Notes: generated by a model not told the origin, from the sequence alone. Positions 42,986 to 55,956 are shown, numbered from the stretch's first letter. The stretch is DNA of 64,000 nucleotides from Monoplex corrugatus (GCA_030674185.1 JAPXFY010000026.1:47847232-47911231); one strand, 5' to 3'. Program-made: numbers and translations.

Positions 42986-44572
42986 TTGAAGGGCCAGGAA
43001 CGTTTTTGAGTCAATTTTTGAAAGGAGAAATAACCTATTTTCTCTTACTCTTTTCTCCAATTCGTTGCCGTAACTGAATGGATAAGAGCTCAGACAACAT
43101 TGCAGTTTCCTTTTGGCACGTGTTTGGGGATTTGCCGATTTGCAATGGGCGGCCCAAGGAAGACAATTTCCACACGAAATTGTCGAATCTTCAGCAGGGT
43201 CTCTCTGACGACGCAGGCAAGGTAGCGACAAAATTCGCTTTGCACGTGCAAGGCAAGCCCTTTTTGAACACTACTCCAGCCAAAGTTGCCCGCAGACGAG
43301 GATAAAAAGGACCCGTTCTTGGTTCGTTTTAACCATGCTTGCAAGACGACGGATGACGGATGAGCAGCGGGGGAGAGCCCTCGCTCTGCTTGATGAAGGC
43401 CTAGCGCAGCGGGAAGTTGCTAGACGACTTGAAGTGTCGCATTCCACAATCCAGAGACTGCTGGAGCGCTTCAATGAGACTGGAGCAGTCCAGGAAAGGC
43501 GTCACACGGGTCGACCCAGAGTAACGACAAGACAGCAAGACCGCTACCTTGCCCTCTCCGTCCTGAGGGAAAGGGCATCCACTGCGGTGACCTTGAGGGG
43601 TCAGCTGAGGGACGCAACAGGTGCTAACATCAGCTGCAGCACGGTGAGAAGACGGCTACATGAGGCAAACTTGAGGTCACGGAGACCGGCCGTCCGACCC
43701 GTGCTGTCACCGGTCAACAGAGTGCGCCGCATGACCTGGGCCAGGGAGCACGTGACCTGGACAAGGCAACAGTGGGCCCGGGTCTTGTTTTCGGATGAGT
43801 CCAGGTTCACCCTGACCTTTAACGATGGCCGGGCTCGGGTGTGGCGACGTCAAGGGGAGAGGTTCGCTGACGCCACTGTCCAAGAGCATAACCGGTACGG
43901 CGGCGGGTCGGTGATGGTGTGGGGTGGCATGAGCCGTGGTACCCGGACCCCCTGCTCCCCATTGACGGCATCCTGAACGGGGTCCGGTACCGGGACGAGG
44001 TTCTGGCGGCCGTGGCACTGCCTGCGCTTGTGGACCTTGGTCAAGGCGCCATCTTCCAGGACGACAATGCACCTGCGCATCGAGCACGCCTTGTGACCGA
44101 CTTCCTGGAGCAGCATGAAGTCGTCCGTATGGCCTGGCCAGCGTGCTCACCTGACCTGAACCCAATTGAACACCTCTGGGATATGCTCGGGAGGCGCATC
44201 AGGGACAACCACCCCCCACCGGGCACCCTGGCCAGGCTGGTCGACATCCTGCAGATCGAGTGGGCGGCCATCCCTCAGGACACACTCCGTACCCTTGTGG
44301 GGTCGATGCATCGGCGCTGTGAAGCATGCATCCAGGCTCGGGGCGGACACACGCGATATTGAAAACAGATTGGCCAAATCTGACACTTTCTGTTTTTTGA
44401 AAAGGGGGGGATGTTCCTTTAAATGCATGCGCTGTTCACTAATGGGTCATTGTGCTAATTTCTTTTTCCAAAACAGGTGTGGAAATGATGAAATAAAACA
44501 TAGAATCAATTCTAAACATTGTCAATTATTTCAACTTAAAATTAGAGAGGAAGGAAGAAGTGGCCCTTAAAT
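42986..44572 (+). mobile_element. Tc1/mariner DNA transposon
   Basis: About 1.59 kb, with short terminal inverted similarity (TTGAAGGGCCA on the left; TGGCCCTTAAAT on the right) next to TA dinucleotides on both sides, as expected for TA-target Tc1 elements. It encloses a transposase ORF on +. Only the outer ~11 bp of the termini match clearly. Confidence 0.75.
43335..44362 (+). CDS. Tc1-like transposase, DD34E, one frameshift
   Basis: The N-terminus has a paired-type helix-turn-helix (LDEGLAQREVARRLEVSHST, IQRLLERF), then GRPR and a second HTH (NISCSTVRRRLHEANLRSRR). Catalytic triad: D in LFSDESRF (about 43795), D in FQDDNAPAHR (about 44064) and E in LNPIEHLWDM, 34 residues after the second D. 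The MVWGGMSRGT block lies between. The frame breaks after RGTRTP in a C5 run (43948-43952). One more C would continue LLPIDGILNGVRYRDEVL to the TGA at 44360. Total ~342 codons is normal for the family. Cut-and-paste transposition in the nucleus. Otherwise intact, so a recent copy or a single sequencing error. Confidence 0.9.
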
Positions 44573-44597
44573 TATGATTAGGAGTATATAGATTTAT

Positions 44598-45106
<509 letters not shown>

Positions 45107-46870
45107 ATGATCATCACTAAGACTTACATCTGATTGCTGGATTAGGGCAATAAATGATCATCACTAAGACTTACATCTGAATGCTGAATTAGGGCGATAA
45201 ATGATCATCACTAAGACTTACATCTGATTGCTGGATTAGGGCGATAAATGATCATCACTAAGACTTACATCTGACTGCTGAATTAGGGCGATAAATGATC
45301 ATCACTAAGACTTACATCTGAATGCTGAATTAGGGCGATAAATGATCATCACTAAGACTTACATCTGAATGCTGAATTAGGGCGATAAATGATCATCACG
45401 AAGGCCTACATCTGATCGCTGAATTAGGGTGATAAATGATCATCACGAAGGCCTACATCTGATTGCTGAATTAGGGTGATAAATGATCATCACGAAGGTT
45501 TACATCTGATTGCTGAATTAGGGTGATAAATGATCATCACGAAGGCTTACATCTGATTGCTGAATTAGGGTGATAAATGATCATCACGAAGGTTTACATC
45601 TGAATGCTGACTTACGGCGATAAATGGTGATCACTAACATCTGATGCTGAACTAGGGTGATAAATGGTGATTGTTAAGGGCTATATCTGATTGTTGAACT
45701 AGGGTGATAAAAGGTGATTGTTAAGGGCTATATCTGATTGTTGAACTAGGGTGATAAAAGGTGATTGTTAAGGGCTATATCTGATTGTTGAACTAGGGTG
45801 ATAAATGGTGATTGTTAAGGGCTATATCTGATTGTTGAACTAGGGTGATAAATGGTGATTGTTAAGGGCTATATCTGATTGTTGAACTAGGGTGATAAAT
45901 GGTGATTGTTAAGGGCTATATCTGATTGTTGAACTAGGGTGATAAAAGGTGATTGTTAAGGGCTATATCTGATTGTTGAACTAGGGTGATAAATGGTGAT
46001 TGTTAAGGGCTATATCTGATTGTTGAACTAGGGTGATAAATGGTGATTATTAAGGGCTATATCTGATTGTTGAACTAGGGTGATAAATGGTGATTGTTAA
46101 GGGCTATATCTGATTGTTGAACTAGGGTGATAAATGGTGATTGTTAAGGCCTATATCTGATTGTTGAACTAGGGTGATAAAAGGTGATTGTTAAGGGCTA
46201 TATCTGATTATTGAACTAGGGTGATAAAAGGTGATTGTTAAGGCCTATATCTGATTGTTGAACTAGGGTGATAAATGGTGATTGTTAAGGGCTATATCTG
46301 ATTGTTGAACTAGGGTGATAAATGGTGATTGTTAAGGGCTATATCTGATTGTTGAACTAGGGTGATAAATGGTGATTGTTAAGGCCTATATCTGATTGTT
46401 GAACTAGGGTGATAAATGGTGATTGTTAAGGCCTATATCTGATTGTTGAACTAGGGTGATAAATGGTGATTGTTAAGGGCTATATCTGATTGTTGAACTA
46501 GGGTGATAAATGGTGATTGTTAAGGCCTATATCTGATTGCTGAATTAGGGTGATAAATGGTGATCACTAAGGCCTACATCTGATTGCTGAATTAGGGGGA
46601 TAAATGATGATCACTAAGGCCTACATCTCATTGCTGAATTAGGGCGATAAATGGTGATCACTAAGGCCTACATCTCATTGCTGAATTAGGGGGATAAATG
46701 GTGATCACTAAAGCCTACATGTGATTGCTGAATTAGGGTGATAAATGGTGATCATTATGGCCTATATCTGATTGTTGAATTAAGGCGATAAACAGTGGTC
46801 ACTAAAGCCTACATCTGATTGCGGAATTAGGTTGATAAATAGTGATCATTAAGGCCTAGATCTGATTGCT
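45107..46870. repeat. 47-bp minisatellite with three sub-arrays
   Basis: About 37 units. A (45107-45610): TGATCATCACTAAGACTTAC, ATCTGATTGCTGAATTAGGG. B (45650-46520): GTGATTGTTAAGGGCTATAT, CTGATTGTTGAACTAGGGTG, very homogeneous. C (46521-46870): A-like units with GGTGATCACTAAGGCC. Clean, without the indels of the 46-bp array. Confidence 0.95.
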
Positions 46871-46904
46871 AATGATGGTGCTAGTTTTTGACGATGCGAT
46901 AGTG

Positions 46905-48068
46905 GTGTTAGAAAGTAAGTCTAATTTTTGACAGTGTTAGAAAGAAAGTCTGATCTTTGACAGCGTTAGAAAGTCTGATCTTTGACAGTGTTAGAAAGTC
47001 TGATCTTTGACAGTGTTAGAAAGTCTGATCTTTGACAGTGTTAGAAAGTCTGATCTTTGACAGTGTTAGAAAGTAAGTCTGATCTTTGACAGTGTTAGAA
47101 AGTAAGTCTGATCTTTGACAGTGTTAGAAAGTAAGTCTGATCTTTGACAGTGTTAGAAAGTCTGATCTTTGACAGTGTTAGAAAGTCTGATCTTTGACAG
47201 TGTTAGAAAGTCTGATCTTTGACAGTGTTAGAAAGAAAGTCTGATCTTTGACAGTGTTAGAAAGTCTGATCTTTGACAGTGTTAGAAAGTAAGTCTGATC
47301 TTTGACAGTGTTAGAAAGTCTGATCTTTGACAGTGTTAGAAAGTCTGATCTTTGACAGTGTCAGAAAGTAAGTCTGATCTTTGACAGTGTTAGAAAGTCT
47401 GATCTTTGACAGTGTTAGAAAGTCTGATCTTTGACAGTGTTAGAAAGTCTGATCTTTGACAGTGTTAGAAAGTCTGATTTTTGACAGTGTTAGAAAGTCT
47501 GATCTTTGACAGTGTTAGAAAGAAAGTCTGATCTTTGACAGTGTTAGAAAGTATGATCTTTGACAGTGTTAGAAAGTCTGATCTTTGACAGTGTTAGAAA
47601 GTAAGTCTGATCTTTGACAGTGTTAGAAAGTAAGTCTGATCTTTGACAGTGTTAGAAAGTAAGTCTGATCTTTGACAGTGTTAGAAAGTCTGATCTTTGA
47701 CAGTGTTAGAAAGTCTGATCTTTGACAGTGTTAGAAAGTCTGATCTTTGACAGTGTTAGAAAGAAAGTCTGATCTTTGACAGTGTTAGAAAGTCTGATCT
47801 TTGACAGTGTTAGAAAGTAAGTCTGATCTTTGACAGTGTTAGAAAGTCTGATCTTTGACAGTGTTAGAAAGTCTGATCTTTGACAGTGTCAGAAAGTAAG
47901 TCTGATCTTTGACAGTGTTAGAAAGTAAGTCTGATCTTTGACAGTGTTAGAAAGTCTGATCTTTGACAGTGTTAGAAAGTCTGATCTTTGACAGTGTTAG
48001 AAAGTCTGATCTTTGACAGTGTTAGAAAGTCTGATCTTTGACAGTGTTAGAAAGTCTGATTTTTGACA
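46905..48068. repeat. 25/29-bp minisatellite with higher-order structure
   Basis: The unit is AAAGTCTGATCTTTGACAGT GTTAG (25 bp); a GTAA- or AAAG-insert gives 29 bp. The sequence of unit types between about 47071 and 47390 recurs between about 47600 and 47920. Confidence 0.95.
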
Positions 48069-48109
48069 TTCCTGACTGTATTTGGGTCAACGCTCAGGCA
48101 CGCCATTTC

Positions 48110-48182
48110 ACTCTCTGTCTCTCTGTCTTTCTGTCTCTCACTTTCTGTCTCTCTATCTCTCTCACTTTTTTTTTTTTTTAAA
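48110..48182. repeat. CT-rich and T-rich tract
   Basis: TCTCTGTCTCT repeats followed by T14 and A/T runs. Confidence 0.85.
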
Positions 48183-48184
48183 AA

Positions 48185-48292
48185 TTTTTTTACGCGGATT
48201 GTTGGATTAGTTCCTTAGACAGAGCCATGGTCGCAAGGTCTGATATCTCGAGCCCAATCCCAGCCCGCAGCGTCAAAAACTGACACAAAGAT
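48185..48292 (+). repeat. Left inverted flank of the LTR element (possible SINE)
   Basis: Reverse complement of 55622-55720 with few differences ('attgttggattagttcctta', 'cgcaaggtctgatat', 'ccaatcccagcccgcagcgt'). CTCGAGCCCAATCCC resembles a tRNA B box, so the two arms could be two SINE copies in opposite orientation. Confidence 0.6.
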
Positions 48293-48300
48293 GACACAAC

Positions 48301-49388
48301 TATCATAGGAATTCCTTAGGGCGGCAGATGCATTGAGACAACATTTGATGTCCCAGTAGAATGGATCGGTAAATTAAAGGCAAACACCACAGGCCACTAG
48401 CAGGTATCACATTTTGAAAAGTAATGGTCAGTCGCCATTGTCCAGTACTAAAACCTTTCCAAGTTGGGCACAGAAACGGAATAAGGCTGTAAAGGTGGGC
48501 AGGAGGCAATAAACAGACATTAGACTGGATGGATTTCTGGATGGATCAATACCCTAGACCTGTGAAGTGACCGCACCAAAGACCAGAAGCAAATATCAAG
48601 AAATAATGCCATTATTCTCCACGTTGGGGAGTTGGACAGATTCTAAGGGATGACGCTTAGCAGTAAAAGTCACCGTCCGAAACTGACTTTTGAAAATGGC
48701 GTATTAATTGGCCGATGGTAACGTTAGATGTAGCCACCACAATGTCAGGATTAAAATTCGAATCATTCAACCTTGAAGTCAGGCTTTAGAGACGCGGTCA
48801 ACCAATCACAGGCGGTCCTATTGATGGTCAGGGAAGGAAAGCGTCCTGACCTGAATTCCCCATCTATAAATGAAATAGTCAGTCAGCCCTCAGTAGCTCT
48901 TTTGGGGGAACCAGCTTCCAAGCTACCTCACAGGTATGTGACCCACGTTTCAATTCATACTCTTGTTAGGTGTTAAGGTTAGGGCTAGAAGTTAGAGGCA
49001 TGTTTTACTTTCCAGGAAACAGAAAGAATAGAGTTGGAAATGTTCAGTATGCTAGTGACATGTAAGCTGGTGAAGATTAGTAGGCATTTTAGGATTTAGG
49101 GCCAGTAGGACTTCGGCCAGTATGAACGATGAATTATGGCTTACGTTGAAGTTGATCAGTTAAATAAATGTGTTGTATTTATCATTCCATGTGTGGACTA
49201 CCTTTGAGAATCCCTCTCTAGTGTGGTTAGTGCGTTTCCTCTCGTCACACTCTCCTTCCTTATTAAGTGCATAATTACCAAGTAGAGAAACTATTCTTCA
49301 TAAACATCCTCAATTCCTCATACACATCCCCAATTCTTCATAATCATCCTCATTCCTTAGACACATTCCAAATCCCTTCTTGTGATAC
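48301..49388 (+). repeat. LTR, 5' copy (~1.09 kb)
   Basis: Aligns with 54528-55581 at a constant offset of 6227 for the first ~900 bp with few substitutions; the last ~180 bp are more diverged, with indels. Contains a TATA box (ATCTATAAATG, about 48862) followed by 'agtcagtcagccc', a CAG|GTATGTG splice-donor-like site and the poly(A) signal GTTAAATAAATGTG (about 49160). This is U3-R-U5 order on +. Confidence 0.85.
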
Positions 49389-52300
49389 GTGGTGGAGTTG
49401 CAGTCTTTCCCCTTTACCTCAAAATCGCAGCCTTCGAGTATTCCCCATTCTAAAAAAATTCTAGATAGAATCATAGTGAAAGTTGGAGTGTAAGTCAAAG
49501 ATAGCCGGGAACCTAGATGTGTCGGTGTTCCGCATTCAACTTTCGACATTGCCACACAGCACAAGTTGATAGCTAAGCGTAGGCCTACTGCCTGACCGGA
49601 GTTAACATAGATATAAATAGTGAAGTAACATATAGATTAGCTACTTATGGAAATTCATCTTCTATGTTCACCTCCGTACAGAGTTCTTTCTCGTAGATTG
49701 ATTGAAGCCTTTATACCTCGCTATGATGTGGAGGCACGTAAACAGATGTCTGTGGATAATATTTCATGGGTACAACGAAACAACCATGTCACAGAGTGCC
49801 ACAGGGCTACTTGCCTGTCTATGATACGATGTCTATGATTTCATCAGCGTGCTGGTGTCCAGCGCGTGACAGTTGTCGCGAAGCTTGGGCCAGCTTTGAC
49901 AGCATGTGGTCACGCCTAGTCTATTCTTCAGTCCCCACCCTCCCACCCTCTCAGATTCATTGATCATTTGTTTTGTTGTCCATCGTGGTCACTCAGCCCG
50001 TGTGGTTTCCAAACATGGCTTTTCACGATTCGGTTTTCGCACAAGCATTCTTGAGCAAGTGTTGCATATTTTCTTTTCTGTGTGGTTATGTTCATTTGTC
50101 TGCTTCCAGTGTGCTGTTCTACGATATGTCCCTTGTCGTTTTACATTTCTTCACAATCAGTCCCACTAACAACTATGATTTCGTTATTGAGTGTTTTCAC
50201 TTTCATTCCCAATACAGTCAGTCATGCTGAGAAAAAAAAAGAGTTGTCTTCAGGACACCTATGTATACACATTGTGATTATGATGCTCCTGATCGTGTCT
50301 GTGTCCATTTCCTGTCTCTCTAGTTCGAATCTTGTACACGTCATGTTATTATACTTGAGAACATTCTATACATTGTTGTTGCTATGCAGCCATTTTTCGT
50401 GGTTCTTTTTGTTCTACAGAATCATCGTCAGTGTCAGTTCATACATGTTTTCCTGCTATTCAGGGCATGATTATTCATTGGATCATTTCTACAGTTAGTC
50501 GTCATGGTTTTACTAACGTATAGGGAATGGTAGAAAGGAAGTATTCACATGCAAGTCAGTATATTTCCATGGGAAACCACCTGTGTGAACTATACATCAG
50601 ACTTATTGGCAATGTGCACCTTGCGCGTGTGATGTTCTTTCTTCTCGTCCTTCCATAGCTTATGTATTACAATCTCAAATCCATACGATCAACACTGTTT
50701 ATCAAACGACTTATTGCCAGTTTATAGGAACTTGGTTGGCCACCTTGTCCTACTATGATTGGTAATTATGCGTTACGATTGCAATGTAGTCTCCTTATCT
50801 CAGTGATTGCTTATTTGCTCATTCAGTTTCGTACTTTCACTTCTACTGTGTGTTGATGTACCTTAGCGCCACATAGGCCAGACAGCCCACTGCTCATCTT
50901 GGTTTTTGTGACTTCATGCTACGTTGCATAATGGCAAAGGGTTCTGCGCTGGCGACCCTGATACTACCCCTTCCTACTTCGGTTCAATTTGTACGGCAAA
51001 CGTTGAAGAGCCAAGCACTGGCAGCTCTTGAGTATTGCCTCATATTCTACTTCATGGTGTTTCATGTGTCATATGTCACATTGCCAAACAGTAGTGGCTC
51101 TGATCTTCCTTGATGGCGCATTTGGTGCTTATTGAATGATGCATACTTCTAGCTTCCACTGCTTTTACGTTATTCATTATGTCCGGTGCCAGTTACTACT
51201 GTTCATACTACTTTGTGCTTCATGCTACATGGCATACCACCATAGGGACTTAAACGCACGTTGGTGCCACCCTCGGTATTGCCCGACATTTTTTTTCTAT
51301 TTGTTTTTGGTGTGTGTATTGAGTGACACTCGTCACAAGGTGCCGTGCTTGAGGGCCTTACAGTGCATATGTGTCGATCCTTTGATCAGAGGATTTTTCA
51401 ATTCACATGATATGGCACACATAATCAAAGACTGATAAAAGTATGTACATTAACGTGAATAATCACTACTGAGGGGCTGACACCATAAGTATGGAAAAAA
51501 AATCTTTTCTGGTACACATTAACAGTGATTTGATTTACACAGTAAGATGTATAGTACTAGCACTACTACTGTCTATGGCCCAAAGAAAGGTTCTCAACAG
51601 TGTTACGGTACCTATGTATGTCAGATATCAATGAGCATTACATATTTTATAGGACTTACCTTATTTGTGTTGTGTATGTTTTCGTACTAACGTGTTCGTT
51701 TGTTGCAGGCAAATATTCTTCACAATACAGGAACCATTATGATTCAACTTTATATTCGGTTGTATGATGGCTTACGATTATTTTACAGATCCAGTCGTTC
51801 TTGCTGGCTTTAAATCAGGACCGTCAATCGTTCATGATATATATTCCGACATACTTAATCAACCGTTACACAGCATGGTCAAAGTTTCCACATTCTTCTG
51901 AACATTATCGCAATGGAAATCCGTTGCACGGGTCAGTACCGCGCGATTCCCATCTTTTCCCCTTGCGTTCGTCTTCATTCATCACGGTATACAGTCGGTA
52001 CTATAGCCACACGTTCTTGATGATTGCTCGCGCTCTGGAGCTCATTTGTTGTATGCAATCCCTGCGCTACTTTAGCATTCCTGTGCGTCATTTCATTCTT
52101 ATGCTCCTTACGCCTTCATCTGCTGACGTGCATACTCTGCGTTCATTTTTCAAACTGCCTTGATAAAACATTAATCAGCACATTTTACATCTGCGTTCAT
52201 TACTTGTTCACCACATTATTCTTTTCCTCATTTATTTGCATGCAACCCCGGGGTATCATAGTGTATCATTGCGTATCATTGTATATCACTGCGTATCGTA

Positions 52301-54511
52301 TGTTGTCCTTTCATCCTCTGGTATCATTTCACAGCATACGTTATCATCTTGTGTCATTTTATATCATTTCCTATCATCTGGTATCATCTTGTATCCTGTT
52401 GTATCATTTGATAATATCTCGTATGTGGAATCATACCATACCATTTACCTCATCGAGTTCATACGTGTCTGGTGTCACATCACATCATGCAGTTCCTGTT
52501 TTCTGCTGTTTCCTTGTTTCCTTGATTTCATGCTCGTTGTTATCGTCATCTACCTGTTTTTGTTTAATGTTTTTATCACTACATTGACATCTTGGAAATT
52601 AACATACGCACTTCCTACTCAATACATGTCTTGTGTCATTCTTTGAATAAAATCTTCGTGTCTATTGTATACTGGTCAAATGTTTCACGTAATCATACTA
52701 ACCATACTAACAATACTATTGTAAGCCACTTGGTCATGAGACAGATATGTTTCTTTTTGTTCTCACCTATCAGCTGATGAAATGATTGTCATACGTGTGA
52801 AACAAGAAACGTTCGTCTTGGTATGATGAAATCTTACTTGAGCTCTGTTACAAGTTTGCAAGACTTCTGCTGAGATCCCTCTCCGGTACCAAGGAGATAT
52901 GCCACTTTGTATTATTTCATGTACTTTTTCAGCTTGCTTCGAACATGTTTGCTCCAGTCCTATAAGTTAATTACTGTCTGTACGTCGTATGGGACGAACT
53001 TGTCGAATCGCTTACCCACTTCCATAACGAACATTCGGTCAGCTTTGGACTCAATGTGCTACAAATATAGTGTTGTCTTCAGTTTTGCTTACTTCTGGGA
53101 CTATGAGAATGTGTATTAGTGCTTTTGATGATATTTCAAGTGGCGCTCCTCTTTGATGAATCCATTTCACTTCCTGACAGTGATGTTAAACTGTCCTATG
53201 GCTTCAGTATACAGTGCAGCTTTACACTGCATGTCTTGCAATCTTGTGAGGATATTAAGTATCGTTCTGTCAGTGATGTTATTTCATGTGGTTCTACTTC
53301 TCATATGATTGTTGTAATTTTTACAAGTGTGATGATGATGTTTTCTGGCATTGGTTGTTTACATGTATGAAGTGTGTTTTTCAGCAGACTTTTCCTAATA
53401 CCTTTTATGTTTGTTTATTGCTAGTGTATTATTCAAGTGCTTACGTCCTTGTCGTTTTATGCCTTACATGTCTTTATTCTATGACGCAGTGTGACCTTAT
53501 ATGGTATTACAGACACCTTCATTTTTATTCCAATTATGTTTCTATGTGGCCTACGTTGCATTGCCTGATTAAGCTTGACATGGATGACATTTGACTTATA
53601 TACAGTGTATACCTTGCTTATTCTTGACATGGATGACAAGCGATTGCTCTATTTAAATGCTGTATGTTCCAATCCCTCTCCCTCTAAGTCAAAGTCCCAT
53701 GAATCCGAACACGTTGTGCAAGAAGTTACTGCTCTTCATCATCGGGATAGATCTACGCTACTAACTGTTCTTCATCCCAGTGCCTGCAGCAGCTCGTCTC
53801 AGCTCCAGTCATCTCAGCTCAGCTTCGCTCCTGAGTTATCCTCTACTCTGGCTCAGATGTTTTATGGACTACTTTCAAACACAATCATCTTCATTGTGGT
53901 ATTCATCTATTTAGCCAAGATTGCATACGAGACATCATGAACACACATGCCCATTAACATTGCTGTTCAAGAGGGTGAAACAGACAATACATGTTGACAT
54001 AAATTCTGCAATGAACTGTGCCACATGCAACACCACCCTTATCTCCATGGTCATCAGGAAGTGTGCAGTTCTTCTTTGACTTCAGTCTTCCTACTTGGTG
54101 ACACTCCACATTATCTCCATCTTCAGTGCTTTCTTTGACGTTCTCCTGCATACGTCACATGGCCATGAACTCAGCCTGAACGGTGTTCTCGTGGTGCAAA
54201 CACAACGTACCTGCATGTGTGGAAGTCTGACAGTCTCATGAGTGTGCTGACAGAACTATGTCTACCACAGGTGACGCACGCGATCTTCTTGGAGCTGGCC
54301 CATCGATCCCAACCTCTGCGGTATCTTCTTCAGCATGCACACGTGTTCAGATTACATTCCATTTCATGTAATTGACTGCTAAAATTCCCTATCCCCAAGC
54401 CTTCCTATCGCCTGTCAATCATGTACTAGAGTCTTGTCTACTGAATCAATGTTATATTTTTATGTTTGTTATTCCCCATATTCACTTAAAAAAATGAGGA
54501 CATTTTTTTAT
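49389..54511. other. LTR-element interior, no recognisable coding
   Basis: T-rich on +, with frames of at most about 190 codons and none with retroviral-type motifs. The frame at 53575-53940 ends in a hydrophobic stretch (GLLSNTIIFIVVFIYLAKIA) and may be chance. 52250-52440 is a degenerate TATCAT(Y)TGG ~10-bp repeat. Confidence 0.6.
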
Positions 54512-54523
54512 GGGGGAGGGGAC
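54511..54523 (+). promoter_or_regulatory. Polypurine tract
   Basis: TGGGGGAGGGGA, ending ~5 bp before the 3' LTR; the expected plus-strand primer site. Confidence 0.75.
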
Positions 54524-54527
54524 ATAT

Positions 54528-55581
54528 TATCACAGGAATTCCTTAGGGCAGCAGATGCATTGAGACAACATTTGATGTCCCAGTAGAATGGATCGGTAAA
54601 TTAAAGGCAAACACCACAGGCCACTAGCAGGTATCGCATTTTGAAAAGTAATGGTCAGTCGCCATTGTCCAGTACTAAAACCTTTCCCAGTTGGGCACAG
54701 AAACGGAATAAGGCTGTAAAGGTGGGCAGGAGGCAATAAACAGACATTAGACTGGATGGATTTCTGGATGGATCAATACCCTAGACCTGTGAAGTGACCG
54801 CACCAAAGACCAGAAGTAAATATCAAGAAATAATGCCATTATTCTCCACGTTGGGGAGTTGGACAGATTCTAAGGGGTGACGCTTAGCAGTAAAAGTCAC
54901 CGTCCGAAACGGACTTTTGAAAATGGTGTATTAATTGGCCGAAGGTAACATTAGATGTAGCCACCACAATGTCAGGATTAAAATTCGAATCATTCAACCT
55001 TGAAGTCAGGCTTTAGAGACGCGGTCAGCCAATCACAGGCGGTCCTATTGGTGGTCAGGGAGGGAAAGCGTCCTGACCTGAATTCCCCATCTATAAATGA
55101 AATAGTCAGTCAGCCCTCAGTAGCTCTTTTGGGGGAACCAGCTTCCAAGCTACCTCACAGGTATGTGACACACGTTTCAATTCATACTCTTGTTAGGTGT
55201 TAAGGTTAGGGCTAGAAGTTAGAGGCATGTTTTACTTTCCAGGAAACAGAAAGAATAGAGTTGGAAATGTTCAGTATGCTAGTAACATGTAAGCTGGTGA
55301 AGATTAGTAGGCATTTTAGGATTTAGGGCCAGTAGGACCTCGGCCAGTATGAACGGTGAATTATGGCTTACGTTGAATTTGATCAGTTAAATAAATGTGT
55401 TGTATTTATCATTCCATGTGTGGACTACCTTTGAGAATCCTTGTCTGGCGTGGTTTGTGCATTTTCCTGCTCGTCTCTTTCCCGTTCTTTGTTGTGTGCG
55501 TGATTTTCAAGTAGAGAAACTATTCCTCATGTACATCTTCTTTGACTTCCTTAGATACATCACAATCCCTTCTTGCGATAC
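54528..55581 (+). repeat. LTR, 3' copy (~1.05 kb)
   Basis: Partner of 48301-49388, with the same TATA, donor-like and poly(A) elements. It ends at 'cccttcttgcgatac'. Confidence 0.85.
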
Positions 55582-55621
55582 AACCATAATGATGCAAACA
55601 TAAAGGTTGGGCAGCAAATAG

Positions 55622-55725
55622 GTCAGTTTTTGATGCTGCGGGCTGGGATTGGACTCGATATATCAGACCTTGCGTCCATGGCTCTAAGGAACTAACCCAA
55701 CAATGAGCGTAAAAAATAGAGACAG
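55622..55725 (-). repeat. Right inverted flank of the LTR element (possible SINE)
   Basis: Inverted copy of 48185-48292. Further similarity ('cgccatttttttctctgtctc' on minus) extends to about 55742, matching 48098-48120. Confidence 0.6.
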
Positions 55726-55742
55726 AGAAAAAAATGGCGTGC

Positions 55743-55955
55743 AATAGATTGGACGGAGTGGTCGGCGTCAGGGGCGTGTCCTTGGATTGTGTGCGCAGAT
55801 GCATTGATGTGTGTGCTTAATTTTTTTATTTTTTTTTTTCGTTTTGAAGTTTTGCATGTTTTGAAGTGGTTCTAATCCTGATATGGCTCTATGCAGTCAG
55901 CTGGGCTTTAAACAACAACAACAACAACAGCAGCAGCAACAACTCTTCGCTCTAT
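55743..55955 (+). repeat. SINE-like 3' part with (CAA)n(CAG)n tail
   Basis: 'gattggacggagtggtcggc', 'gtgtgcgcagatgcattgat' and CAGTCAGCTGGGCTTTAAAC, then CAACAACAACAACAGCAGCAG. A LINE starts immediately after. Confidence 0.7.
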
Positions 55956-55956
55956 G

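Larger units (their letters stand above)
48301..55581 (+). mobile_element. Non-coding LTR retrotransposon (LARD-like), 7.3 kb
   Basis: Two ~1.05-1.09-kb direct LTRs in the same orientation, a GTGGTGGAGTTG stretch right after the first (possible primer-binding site) and a purine tract before the second. The 5.1-kb interior has no gag, protease, RT or integrase motifs in any frame, so it would need enzymes in trans. Confidence 0.75.

Noticed and set aside
43078..43305. 75-codon frame upstream of the Tc1 transposase as a separate gene
   Set aside because: It lies within the transposon's 5' region with no domain; probably chance.
45107..48068. CRISPR-like appearance (regular direct repeats)
   Set aside because: Units are head-to-tail with no variable spacers, in a eukaryotic context.
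49906..53940. Frames of 80-190 codons in the LTR-element interior as gag or env
   Set aside because: No zinc knuckle, protease, RT, integrase or envelope motifs; composition follows the T-rich strand.
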